From Agreia sp. VKM Ac-1783 (lineage in GTDB: Bacteria > Actinomycetota > Actinomycetes > Actinomycetales > Microbacteriaceae), in contig NZ_FXWI01000001.1 in NCBI RefSeq assembly GCF_900177765.1, positions 248,001 through 312,000 of the forward strand: DNA of 64,000 bases, in the 5' to 3' direction. The position numbers were made by a program, and so were the translations under genes. Shown in pieces: positions 33,789 to 42,276 of this stretch. The notes below the pieces were generated by a model that worked only from the letters and a program-made list of their open reading frames with translations, ran no database searches and was not told the DNA's origin. Position 1 is the first letter of the stretch, and each line of letters opens with the position of its first letter.

Positions 33789-34774
33789 GGGCGTGCTCCG
33801 GTCAATTCGGTTTTGGGAGTGATTCCTCGAGGCGTGAGGGGGCTACGCCCCACTCGGATGCGCGGGTCGAGCAGCGGATAGATGAGATCGACCAGCAGGT
33901 TGGCCAGCACAAAGACCACCGCCGCGAACACCACCACGCCCTGAACGACCGGGATGTCCTGGGCACCGACGGCGCTCGCGGTCACCCGCCCGATGCCGGG
34001 GCGCGAGAAGACGGTCTCCGTGACGACCGTTCCGGCGAGCAGCTGGCCGATAAGCAGGCCGGCCATCGTGAGGGCGGGCAATGCCGCATTGCGCAGCGCG
34101 TGGGCGAAGTGAATGCGAACCCTGCCCGCCCCCTTTGCCCATGCGGTGTCGATATACGGTTCGCGCAGGGTGGTGACGAGGCTCTTCGACAGCAGCTGAG
34201 CGATGGTGGCTCCCGTCGGAAGCGCGAGCGTTAGGGCCGGCAAGACGATCGATGTCGGCCCCTTATCTCCCATCGCCGGAAAGATCGGAATGGCGAACGA
34301 GAACCACTGCAGGAGCAGGAGCGCAAACCAGAACGCGGGGATCGCGACGCCCAGCGGGGGAAGTGCGAGTAGGAACTGTCCGAGTGCTCGGTGCCGCGTG
34401 TACGTGGCCGCGATCGCGAGTCCAGCGCCGAAGACGAGGGCGAGCGCGAGTCCGGTGGCAGCGATCTGTGCTGTCGGGCCGATCGCCTCTCCGATGATGT
34501 CGGTCACGGGACGCCCACTCGAGATCGAGGTTCCGAGATCGCCGCGCAGCAGGTGCAGCAGCTGATCGAAATACTGCACGATCAACGGTCGGTCGAGTCC
34601 GTACTGCGCCCTGATGGCATCCAGCTGTTCAGGGCTCACATCGGTGGCATCGGGGCCGGCGAGCAGGCTCGCCGGATCGCCCGGCAAGGCGTAGAGCACC
34701 AGGAACGAGACCGTGTAGGCGGCCCAGAGAACGCCGACGGCCTGCAGGAGGCGAAATGCGATGTAGCGGGTCAT
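33785..34774 (-). CDS. Peptide-type ABC importer permease, DppB-like
   Basis: 329-aa permease. MTRYIAFRLLQAVGVLWAAY and FLVLYALPGDPASLL are the standard DppB start. YIDTAWAKGAGRVRIHFAHALRNAALPALT is the coupling loop, and GTVVTETVFSRPGIGRVTASAVGAQDIPVVQGVVV is the conserved C-terminal block. The frame opens at 34852, but ATG 34774 matches the family N-terminus. It is the first gene of the leftward operon dppB-dppC-ATPase-binding protein, divergent from a quinone-oxidoreductase gene. Confidence 0.92.
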   Translation of the reverse strand: MTRYIAFRLLQAVGVLWAAYTVSFLVLYALPGDPASLLAGPDATDVSPEQLDAIRAQYGLDRPLIVQYFDQLLHLLRGDLGTSISSGRPVTDIIGEAIGPTAQIAATGLALALVFGAGLAIAATYTRHRALGQFLLALPPLGVAIPAFWFALLLLQWFSFAIPIFPAMGDKGPTSIVLPALTLALPTGATIAQLLSKSLVTTLREPYIDTAWAKGAGRVRIHFAHALRNAALPALTMAGLLIGQLLAGTVVTETVFSRPGIGRVTASAVGAQDIPVVQGVVVFAAVVFVLANLLVDLIYPLLDPRIRVGRSPLTPRGITPKTELTGARP

Positions 34775-34946
34775 GCCCACACTCTGCGGCCGAGAGAGCG
34801 CTGTGAATATCCGGCCTGTAACGCCGCTCAACACGGTGACACATGTCGACACGTGGAGCCCGCGGCTTGCAATGCGCGCGCGGGCGAACTAGCGTCGCGC
34901 AGAGCCGGTGAAAAACCTGCATACGGTGAACAGAACGGGGCCGAAA
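34775..34946. promoter_or_regulatory. Divergent region with TGACACATG motif
   Basis: 172 bp. TGACACATG at 34837-34845 is followed by TCGACACGTG, giving an imperfect inverted repeat. The same 9-mer occurs at 42221-42229 in another divergent promoter region of the same gene neighbourhood, so it may be a shared operator. CCGCGGGCTCC and GCCCGCGCGCG-rich arms nearby could also pair. No certain promoter was identified. Confidence 0.4.
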
Positions 34947-35891
34947 ATGGCGACAATTGTTCAGTACTCACGTGTCGGCGGGCCCGACGTTCTCGAGGTC
35001 GTCGAGGTTCCCCTGCCTTCCGTCACCGACGGTCACGTGCTCGTCGAGGTGCAGGCCATCGGGGTGAACCCCATCGACTCGAAGCTACGCTCCGGGCTTC
35101 GTGCGTCGACTCCACTCGATGGCCCGCGCGGCGTCGGTGCGGATGCCTCCGGCGTCATTCTCGAGGTCGGTTCCGGGGTCGAGGGTTGGGCCTCGGGCGA
35201 TGAGGTCATCATCCAGGGCGCCAGCGGCGCGTACGCCAGCCACCTCGTGGTCGCGCCCTCGAACCTCACACGCAAGCCCTCTGTCTGGACCTGGTCGCAG
35301 GCGGCGGCCGTGGGCATCCCGGTCTCGACGGCTTATCAGGCGCTGAGCTCGCTCGGCGTCACCGAGGGAACCCGGCTGCTGATCCACGGAGGAACGGGCG
35401 GTGTCGGACAGGCGGCGGTGCAGTTCGCCGTGGCGTGGGGAGCCCGCGTGTTCGCCACCGCGAGCCCCGCGAATCACGAGCGACTGATCGAACTCGGCGC
35501 CGTTCCGTTGAGCTATGGAGAAGGACTCGTCGAGCGCGTGCGCGAGGCCTCGCCGGAGGGCATCGACGTGGTGCTCGACGGGGCGGGAACCGAGGAGGCC
35601 CTGCAGGCATCCTTCGAGTTGGTCGAGGACCGCTCTCGCATCGGAACGATCGTCGTGGGAGGCCGAGCCGCCGAGCTCGGCATCAGGGCGTGGATGGGCG
35701 GAAGCCCTGTGCCGCTCACCGACGAGGAGGTGCGGCTGCGGGCCGAGGGCGTTCCCGCCGCGATCGAGCTCGCCGCCCAGGGCACGTTCGACGTCGAGGT
35801 CTCGGAGCGCTTTCCGCTGGCCCGGGCCGCTGACGCCCAGCGCCTCAGCGAAGAGGGGCACACCAGAGGAAAGATCGTCCTGATCCCCTAG
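34947..35891 (+). CDS. NADP-dependent zinc-free alcohol-dehydrogenase-like oxidoreductase (quinone oxidoreductase family)
   Basis: 314-aa medium-chain reductase. ATIVQYSRVGGPDVLEVVEVPLP is the family start, AIGVNPIDSKLRSG the substrate-domain block, and LIHGGTGGVGQAAVQFA (~149-165) the NADPH site. No structural-zinc cysteines are present, as in quinone oxidoreductases and zeta-crystallins. ATG 34947 is preferred over the TTG-like upstream extension. It is convergent with the sarcosine-oxidase-like gene, 3 bp apart. The substrate is unknown. Confidence 0.87.
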   Translation: MATIVQYSRVGGPDVLEVVEVPLPSVTDGHVLVEVQAIGVNPIDSKLRSGLRASTPLDGPRGVGADASGVILEVGSGVEGWASGDEVIIQGASGAYASHLVVAPSNLTRKPSVWTWSQAAAVGIPVSTAYQALSSLGVTEGTRLLIHGGTGGVGQAAVQFAVAWGARVFATASPANHERLIELGAVPLSYGEGLVERVREASPEGIDVVLDGAGTEEALQASFELVEDRSRIGTIVVGGRAAELGIRAWMGGSPVPLTDEEVRLRAEGVPAAIELAAQGTFDVEVSERFPLARAADAQRLSEEGHTRGKIVLIP

Positions 35892-35894
35892 CGG

Positions 35895-37049
35895 TCAGCG
35901 GGTCGCAGCGAGCGAGAACAGCGCCGGCGCCCGGCCCTCGCCCTCGACGAGATCGGCGAGAATGCGGCCGATCGCCGGGGTGAACTTGAACCCGTGGCCC
36001 GAGAAGCCCGCGCCGATCACCAGAGGCCCCGCCGAGTCGACCACGAAGTTCGAGTCGGGGGTGCTCGTGTAGGTGCAGCTGATCTCCACGAACGACTCCG
36101 CGTCGACCCCCGGCAGCCACTCCCGGGCGTAGCGCTGCAGCGCGGCCAGCTGAGCCGGCTCCGCGACGAACGTGCGCGCATCCGGATCGATGACCGCGCC
36201 CGTGCCGTGCCATCCGGCCTTCACGCCCTGGCCGGGCGTGAACATGCCGTACACGGGCGAACGCCAGTAGTCGTACGACGGTTCGAGAGGGCTCGGCGCG
36301 TGGTTGAACCCGGGCCACTCGATCGTCGGGTCGCGCACCGCGAAGTGGGCCGGTTGCTCCTGCGTGACGACGAGTCGCGGCAGGGCGACCGTCGAGCCGA
36401 GGAGCTTCTGCGTCCACGCTCCGAGCGTCACGACGACTCGCCTCGCGTCGATCGTCTCGCGAGAACCCGTGGGCTCGCCGCTCACTGCGTCGACCGGCTG
36501 CACCTCGACGAGCACCGAGTCCGGTGATGCGACCCGGATGGCGACGACCCGAGAATGGTGCCGCATCACGGCGCCGCGCGCGGTCGCCGCTTGCTGCAGG
36601 GCCGACACCGCGGCATCCGCATTGAGCCTGCCGGCCTGCGGGGTGAACAGCACACGGGCGTCGAAGCGGATGCCTGGCCAGCGTTCGCCGGCCTCGTCCG
36701 GGGTCATGAACGCGGCCTCGAAACCGTATGTCGGCAACGCCGACGCCACCGCGTCGAAGGCCGGATTCGCGCCGTGGTTGGCGAGCCCGACCTGGTCGAG
36801 AACGGCGACGCCCGACTCGGCCTCGAGCTCGCGCCACAGAGGCAGCGCCTCGCGCAGCAACGAGAGGTAGGTGTCGTCGGCGTAGCTGAGATTGAAGTTG
36901 CGCGACGCCCCGTGGGATGCGCCCTGGGTGTGCCCGGGGCCGAAGCGCTCGAGCAGCGTCACGTCGCGGCCGCGCCGGGCGAGCTGCCAGGCGGCGGCGG
37001 AACCCATGGCTCCACCGCCGATCACGACGACGTCTGCTCGAGTGACCAC
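35895..37049 (-). CDS. FAD-dependent amine oxidase, sarcosine/N-methyltryptophan oxidase-like
   Basis: 384-aa flavoprotein. The FAD site is VVVIGGGAMGSAAAWQLARRG (7-27). ASHGASRNFNLSYADD and GFSGHGFKFTPAIGRILADL are MSOX/MTOX-family signatures. SCTYTSTPDSNFVVD contains Cys325, at the position where monomeric sarcosine oxidase links FAD covalently. The family oxidises N-methyl or secondary amino acids to the amine plus an aldehyde and peroxide. GTG 37049 shares one base with the stop of the upstream NtaA-like gene (TAGTG), so the two are coupled. Confidence 0.88.
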   Translation of the reverse strand: MVTRADVVVIGGGAMGSAAAWQLARRGRDVTLLERFGPGHTQGASHGASRNFNLSYADDTYLSLLREALPLWRELEAESGVAVLDQVGLANHGANPAFDAVASALPTYGFEAAFMTPDEAGERWPGIRFDARVLFTPQAGRLNADAAVSALQQAATARGAVMRHHSRVVAIRVASPDSVLVEVQPVDAVSGEPTGSRETIDARRVVVTLGAWTQKLLGSTVALPRLVVTQEQPAHFAVRDPTIEWPGFNHAPSPLEPSYDYWRSPVYGMFTPGQGVKAGWHGTGAVIDPDARTFVAEPAQLAALQRYAREWLPGVDAESFVEISCTYTSTPDSNFVVDSAGPLVIGAGFSGHGFKFTPAIGRILADLVEGEGRAPALFSLAATR

Positions 37050-38452
37050 TAGGCCGAGACCAACGCTGCGCCCGCCACCGTCGAGGTCGATCGCGCCGGC
37101 ACCGGGGGCAGCCCGAGCGTCTCGTGCAGGGTGGCGTTCTCGTCGTAGTCGGTGCGGTACACGCCGCGCTCCTGCAGCTCGGGAATCACCCGGTCGACGA
37201 ACTCGTCGAGTCCGGTCGGGTTGGTGTTGCCCACGATGACGAAACCGTCGGAGGCATCCTCCTGCACGTGCCGGTTGATCGTCTCCGCGACGAACGTGGG
37301 TGTGCCCACGAAGGTGTGCTTCGCGGCGAACGAGATCACGAGCTCGCGGATCGACCAGCCCTCCGCCGCGGCCTGCTCGCGCCACGCGTTGGCGGTGGCA
37401 ACGGGGTCGGTGTGCACGTGGGCGCGGCCCTTGGCCCCGCCCTCCGCCGTGACGACGGGGTCGATCTCGGGCAGCGGGCCCTCGACGTCGTAGCCCGAGA
37501 GATCGGTGTTCCAGACCTGTTCGAGAAACGAGATCGCGGTCTGCGGGCTCACCTGCAGGCGCGAGATCTCGCGTGACCGTTCCAGTGCCTCGGCCTGCGT
37601 GTCGCCCAGGATAAAGGTCGCAGCGGGCAGGATCTTGAGCGAATCGCGGGGGCGGCCCACCGCATCCAATCGCCCTTTCACGTCGTCGTAGAACGCGCGA
37701 CCGGCCTCGTAGTCGGCGTGCCTCGAGAAGATGACATCGGCCGAGCTGGTCGCGAAGTCGCGGCCGTCGGGCGAATCGCCCGCCTGCACGATCACCGGAT
37801 GCTGCTGCGGGCTAGGCGGCAGGGTCGCGTAGCCGGTCACATCGAACTGCGGCCCGTGGTGGTCGACGAGCCCGAGACCGGAGGTGCGCACGAACTCGCC
37901 CGACTGCTTGTCGGCGACGATCGCGTCATCGGCCCAGCTGTCCCAGAGCTGCGACGAGACATCGAAGAACTCCTGCGCCCGACTGTAGCGGTCGGCGAGG
38001 TCGAGGAACTTTCCGCGGCGGAAGTTCGCCCCGTGAAACGCATCCGACGTCGTGACGATGTTCCAGCCGGCGCGCCCCCGGCTGAGGTGGTCGAGGGTGG
38101 CGAGCTGGCGGGCCAGCTCGTACGGCTCGTTGAAGGTCGAGCTCAGTGTTCCGACAAGCCCGATGTTGGAGGTGACCCCGGCGAGTGCGGCGAGGATCGC
38201 CAGCGTGTTCGGGCGCCCGACCACGTCGAGGTCGTGGATGAGGCCGCGCGTCTCGCGCAGCCGCAGCCCTTCGGCCAGGAACAGGAAGTCGAACTTGCCG
38301 CGCTCGGCGTTCTGCGCGAAGTGGCGGAACGACGAGAAGGCGATCTGGCTCTCGCTTCTCTCGTCGCTCCACACGGTGGTGTTGTTCACGCCAGGAAAGT
38401 GTGCGGCGAGGTGGATCTGCTTGGTGGGCTTCGACGAAGAAGACGTGGTCAT
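37049..38452 (-). CDS. LLM-class flavin monooxygenase, NtaA/SnaA/DszA type
   Basis: 467-aa FMNH2-dependent monooxygenase. IHLAAHFPGVNNTTVW, FDFLFLAEGLRLRETRG, GLVGTLSSTFNEPYELARQLATLDHLSRGRAGWNIVTT and RAQEFFDVSSQLWDSW are the hallmarks of the nitrilotriacetate/dibenzothiophene-sulfone monooxygenase group. Members cleave C-N or C-S bonds and include CmoJ of S-(2-succino)cysteine salvage. It is the third gene of a coupled operon with DUF1684, a second LLM protein and an amine oxidase. The separate flavin reductase is not in the window. Confidence 0.9.
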   Translation of the reverse strand: MTTSSSSKPTKQIHLAAHFPGVNNTTVWSDERSESQIAFSSFRHFAQNAERGKFDFLFLAEGLRLRETRGLIHDLDVVGRPNTLAILAALAGVTSNIGLVGTLSSTFNEPYELARQLATLDHLSRGRAGWNIVTTSDAFHGANFRRGKFLDLADRYSRAQEFFDVSSQLWDSWADDAIVADKQSGEFVRTSGLGLVDHHGPQFDVTGYATLPPSPQQHPVIVQAGDSPDGRDFATSSADVIFSRHADYEAGRAFYDDVKGRLDAVGRPRDSLKILPAATFILGDTQAEALERSREISRLQVSPQTAISFLEQVWNTDLSGYDVEGPLPEIDPVVTAEGGAKGRAHVHTDPVATANAWREQAAAEGWSIRELVISFAAKHTFVGTPTFVAETINRHVQEDASDGFVIVGNTNPTGLDEFVDRVIPELQERGVYRTDYDENATLHETLGLPPVPARSTSTVAGAALVSA

Positions 38453-39699
38453 CTGTTGGCGCTTTCGATCAGTTCGGCGGTCTCGGGGCGGGCGGTCGCG
38501 TAGCGGTTCGTAGCGGGGGCGAAGCCCAGGCGCTGGCGCAGGGTCGACGCGTCGCGGGGGCGCTCGAGCACTCCGGTCTCATCGAGCACGGGCACGACGC
38601 CGCGGGTAATGCGCTCGAGATCGAGCGGCAGGCGCGCGGGACGCAGCCGCACGCCTGTGACGCCGGCCTGCTGCCAGCGCAGCAACTGGGCGGCCACGTT
38701 CTCGGCCGTGTCGGCGAGAATCACGGCGTCGGATGCGTAGGTCCCGCGGTGCAACTCGTCGAGCGCCGCGAGAGCTTCCGCGGCCTTCTCTCTCGTGTCC
38801 TCGATGAGCACGACGGCCTCGGTCCAGATGCGAAGGGGATCGTTGACGCGGCGCTCGACACGCAGCTCGGTGTCGCCCAGTTCGCCCAGAATCCGCTCGA
38901 GGTGCTCGTCGGAGTGTGGCGTGATGCCGACGATGTCGGCCTGTGCGACGGCGAGCTCGTAGGGCACCTGTTGGTGGGCCAGCACGTACACGACGGGCTG
39001 GCCCTGTGGCGAGCGCGGCACGATCGATGGCCCCTTCACGCTGAAGCTCTCGCCCTCGAAGTCGACGTAGTGCAGGCGCTCGCGGTCGATGAAGCGGCCG
39101 GTCGCGACGTCGCGGATCACCGCGTCGTCCTCCCAGCTGTCCCAGAGCCGGTGGGCGACCTCGATCGCGTCGGCTGCCTCGCCGAACAGCTGACGGATGA
39201 GGGCGCTCTGCTCCTCGTCCGTGCCGACGGCGGCGGCAACCGGGTCGAGCGCGGGAATCGCGCGCCGACCGACGTGGGCGGCCTCGTGGGAGCGCGCGGA
39301 GACCTGCACCCGCCATCCGGCCCAGCCTTCTGAGACGTGGTCGAGGGTCTGGATGCCGGTGGCCGTGTGGAATGGCTCGGTGTGCGTGGTGGTCACGGTC
39401 GGCACGATGCCGATGCCGGGCACCTGCGCTGCGATCGTGTTGGCGAGCAGCAGGGCGTCGAGTCGACCACGCACCTCGTCGCGGCGCAGCTCGACGGCAC
39501 CGAAGCCGCTCGTCTGCAGTCCTAAGGAGTCCTCGATGGTCACGAGATCGATGCCGGCTGACTGTGCCTCCACGACGAGCGAGACCCAGTAGTCGGCGTC
39601 GAACAGGGCCGCGGGGCGGGCGGCGTCGAGGCGCCAGGCGGCGGGATGCCAGCCGGCGCCGTCGAGGGCGATGCCGAGGTGGAAGGGTGTGCGGCTCAT
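38449..39699 (-). CDS. LLM-class flavin-dependent oxidoreductase
   Basis: 416-aa luciferase-like protein. FHLGIALDGAGWHPAAWR, AQSAGIDLVTIEDSLGLQ, IGIVPTVTTTHTEPFHTATGIQTLDHVSEGWAGWRVQV and VAHRLWDSWEDDAV follow the family pattern, though it is more divergent than its neighbour. It may act with the NtaA-like enzyme on consecutive steps. ATG 39699 overlaps the DUF1684 stop by 4 bp; the frame continues upstream only as an antisense-biased extension. Confidence 0.85.
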   Translation of the reverse strand: MSRTPFHLGIALDGAGWHPAAWRLDAARPAALFDADYWVSLVVEAQSAGIDLVTIEDSLGLQTSGFGAVELRRDEVRGRLDALLLANTIAAQVPGIGIVPTVTTTHTEPFHTATGIQTLDHVSEGWAGWRVQVSARSHEAAHVGRRAIPALDPVAAAVGTDEEQSALIRQLFGEAADAIEVAHRLWDSWEDDAVIRDVATGRFIDRERLHYVDFEGESFSVKGPSIVPRSPQGQPVVYVLAHQQVPYELAVAQADIVGITPHSDEHLERILGELGDTELRVERRVNDPLRIWTEAVVLIEDTREKAAEALAALDELHRGTYASDAVILADTAENVAAQLLRWQQAGVTGVRLRPARLPLDLERITRGVVPVLDETGVLERPRDASTLRQRLGFAPATNRYATARPETAELIESANR

Positions 39700-40556
39700 C
39701 GCGGCGCTCCTTCCGTTCCCGTGCTCGGATGCACGGGAGTCTTCTCGCCAGCTTCGACGGCGATGGGCAGCCGGTTCTCGGCCGGGGGCAGCGGGCAGGT
39801 CGCGAACTCGGTGTAGGCGCACGGAAGGTTCGTCGCCCGGTTGAAGTCGAGCGTCACCCGGCCGGAGGCATCCGGAGCGGGGATCTGCAGCGAGCGGTTG
39901 GCGGCATAGGTCGTTACTCCGCTGGTCGCATCGGTGAACAGCACGAACAGGGAGCCGGGAGTCGCGCCGTTGAACGCCGTGAGCGAGAAGCGCTCGCCTC
40001 TCACCTCGAACTCGACGACCCCGGGGGAGTCGTAGACGTGCTCGAGGCCCTCCGACACCGAGCCGACGGTCACCGGCTTCGGCTCGTTGAAGGGCACGAA
40101 GACGCCCTCGACGCTCCACTCGGGGCTCGGCGGGTAGACCGGGGTGCCCGTGTAGTCGACGAGCGTCGGATGCGATGGGTGCCGCGGGCGCAGGATGTCG
40201 ACTCCTCCGCGTCTCGCGACCTCGAACTGTGCGTCTCCAGCGCTCGCGGTGACGCCGCCGCGCTCGGGGATCACGCCGAAGGCGTATCGGCCGATGACTG
40301 TTTGCCCGTCGATCACGAGCTCCTCGCCGGCGGCGAGAGTGACCGCGGGGCCGCCTGCCGAGGTCGACCACGAGCCCGGGGCATCCGGGTACCGTGTCGG
40401 GTTCTCGTCGAGCCAGTTGAGGCTCGTGACCGCGAGGAATCCGTGCGGGTCTGCCCGGCTCGTCTCGTGGGCGTCGTGCCACGCCTGCCATTCGGCGGCG
40501 AAGGCGGTGTCATCGACTGCTGCTTCTGATTCTGACTGCACTGTGCTCATTCCCAC
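39696..40556 (-). CDS. DUF1684 family protein
   Basis: 286 aa. WQAWHDAHETSRADPHGFLAVTSLNWLDENPTRYPDAPGSW is the characteristic DUF1684 N-terminal block. DFNRATNLPCAYTEFATCPLPPAENRLPIAVEAGEK is the C-terminal signature, with the conserved Pro-Cys-Ala-Tyr and Cys-Pro-x-Pro-Pro-x-x-Asn. The function is not established. It is the first gene of the operon DUF1684-LLM-LLM-amine oxidase, all overlapping by 1-4 bp, so it probably assists oxidation or substrate processing there. The start could be either ATG 40556 or ATG 40550. Confidence 0.85.
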   Translation of the reverse strand: MGMSTVQSESEAAVDDTAFAAEWQAWHDAHETSRADPHGFLAVTSLNWLDENPTRYPDAPGSWSTSAGGPAVTLAAGEELVIDGQTVIGRYAFGVIPERGGVTASAGDAQFEVARRGGVDILRPRHPSHPTLVDYTGTPVYPPSPEWSVEGVFVPFNEPKPVTVGSVSEGLEHVYDSPGVVEFEVRGERFSLTAFNGATPGSLFVLFTDATSGVTTYAANRSLQIPAPDASGRVTLDFNRATNLPCAYTEFATCPLPPAENRLPIAVEAGEKTPVHPSTGTEGAPR

Positions 40557-40735
40557 ACGCTACGAACCCAGGCCGGTGGTGCCGGTCGTCGCCCGACATA
40601 TGAAGTCACGAATGCAACGCGAGGTAACGCGACTTGACGCTGCCCGCGACGCCAGTAGTGCCCGGTGCGGTCAAGAGCGCCCGGTGTGCCGGTACCTCGT
40701 GTCCGTAGCGGGTACTAGTGACGGGCATCCACGAA
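40557..40735. repeat. Intergenic region with repeat R3 copy 1
   Basis: 179 bp upstream of the DUF1684 operon. GGTGCGGTCA, then CCCGGTGTGCCGGTACCTC and TGTCCGTAGCGG (about 40663-40720) match the element at 54715-54790 with a few substitutions. The promoter of the leftward operon should also lie here; it was not located. Confidence 0.5.
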
Positions 40736-42178
40736 TCAGATCACCCAGTTCGGCGCGACCTCTGCCGCGACCGGAGCCTCGCGAACAGGTTTCGTGAGGT
40801 GCAGGTGACCCCGCAGGGTCTTCGCGTCGTAGCCCTCGTTCATCAGGCCGCGGTCGACCAGTTCGGGCACGACGAGGTGGGCGAACGCATCGAACTGCTC
40901 GTGCAGAAACGCGCTCTGAATCGCGAAGCCGTCGGCGGCGCCCGCTCGGAACCACGTCTCGAGGTGATCGGCGATGTCTGTCGGCGACCCCACGACGATG
41001 GGGGCCGGCACGGCCTGCGCCACGATCAGATGACGGAAGGTGACCGGTCGTGCACCTCCGAGCGTGCGACCCGATCTCGACTGCACGACCTCGAGCAGCC
41101 GCTGCCCGACCGTGTTGAAGCGCTCGGCGGTGGCGATCGAGACGGGCTCGTCGACCGAGCGCTCCAGCAGAGGGAGCCCCACCGAGCGCAAGAGGGACGC
41201 GGCAGAGCGGTTCGGCGGAAACCCGAGCGACGGGTCGCGCGCCGTTCCGTCGTCGAGCGGAACCAGCTCGACGAGCTCGTCGTAGAGCGCGAACGCCGCC
41301 TGTCGGGTCTCCCCGACGATGGGCAGGATGGGCGTGATGATCGTGACATCACCGGCCGCGCGGCCGGCCGCGACCGCGCGCTGCTGGGCCTGCCGATAGA
41401 ACGTCACGGCGTCGCCGAGGCTCGACGGCGCGACCACATGGATGTCGGCGTGTGCCGCCGCGAACTCTCGGGCCCGCACCGAGACTCCCGCGTGCACCAC
41501 CGGAATCTGGCCCTGCACCGGGCGCAGGGCGTTGAGCGGCCCGGCAACACTGAAGCGTCGGCCCTGATGCTCGACAGGGGCGATGAGCGAGTGGTCCACG
41601 AGGATCCCGCGCTTGGCGTCGGCCACGACCGCGCCGTCGTCCCAGCTGTCCCAGAGGCTCCGAAGCAGCTGCACGAACTCGACCCCGGTCTCGAAGCGGT
41701 TGTCGTCGGTGCCTCCGGCATCCGTTCTGCCGAAGTTGGCGCTCGCCCTCGGGTCGGTGCCGACGGTGAGGTTGAGCCCGAAGCGTCCTCCCGAAAGTCG
41801 GTCGATGGATGCCGCGGCCCGAGCGATCGCGTACGGCTCGGAATGCGCGGTGCTGGCCGTGGCGATGAGTCCGATGCGGTTCGTCACAGCGGCGAGGTAC
41901 GCGGCCGAACTGAACGGGTCGACGCGCGCGAGCAGCGAGGGCTCCGTGTATTCGAGGTCGGAGCTCGACGAGAGCCAATCGCCCAGAAACAGAAAGTCGA
42001 GGCCGGCCTTCTCTGCCGTGCGCGCGAGTCGCTTGAGTGCGGCGGGGTCGTTCGCCGGATTCTTGTGGGCGCCCGGATAGCGCCAGCCAGACGGGAAGGC
42101 ACCGAGTGTGCGCACCATCGCCCCCAGAACCAGGTGTCCATCGCGTTCGAACGTGCGCACGGGCGTGGGGGTGGTCAT
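40736..42178 (-). CDS. LLM-class flavin-dependent monooxygenase
   Basis: 480-aa luciferase-like enzyme of the NtaA/DszA group. LVLGAMVRTLGAFPSGWRYP, LARTAEKAGLDFLFLGDWL, GLIATASTAHSEPYAIARAAASIDRLSGGRFGLNLTV and FVQLLRSLWDSWDDGAVV are diagnostic. ATG 42178 (MTTPTPVRTFERDGH) is preferred to the longer frame. It is transcribed away from patB across 98 bp and in the same direction as the DUF1684 operon, from which it is separated by 179 bp. It is the fourth LLM protein in 19 kb. Confidence 0.88.
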   Translation of the reverse strand: MTTPTPVRTFERDGHLVLGAMVRTLGAFPSGWRYPGAHKNPANDPAALKRLARTAEKAGLDFLFLGDWLSSSSDLEYTEPSLLARVDPFSSAAYLAAVTNRIGLIATASTAHSEPYAIARAAASIDRLSGGRFGLNLTVGTDPRASANFGRTDAGGTDDNRFETGVEFVQLLRSLWDSWDDGAVVADAKRGILVDHSLIAPVEHQGRRFSVAGPLNALRPVQGQIPVVHAGVSVRAREFAAAHADIHVVAPSSLGDAVTFYRQAQQRAVAAGRAAGDVTIITPILPIVGETRQAAFALYDELVELVPLDDGTARDPSLGFPPNRSAASLLRSVGLPLLERSVDEPVSIATAERFNTVGQRLLEVVQSRSGRTLGGARPVTFRHLIVAQAVPAPIVVGSPTDIADHLETWFRAGAADGFAIQSAFLHEQFDAFAHLVVPELVDRGLMNEGYDAKTLRGHLHLTKPVREAPVAAEVAPNWVI

Positions 42179-42276
42179 GCGACGACGATAGGCGGGCACT
42201 CGGGCGAAGCCGAGCCTCGATGACACATGACGTAAAGCAGAGGCGCGCCCTAGGGCGCAGTCCGTACGATCGCTGC
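42179..42276. promoter_or_regulatory. Divergent promoter region with TGACACATG and a perfect 14-bp palindrome
   Basis: 98 bp between the LLM gene and patB. TGACACATG at 42221-42229 repeats the motif at 34837-34845. GCGCCCTAGGGCGC at 42245-42258 is a perfect palindrome ending 18 bp before the patB ATG, well placed for a repressor. Confidence 0.45.
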
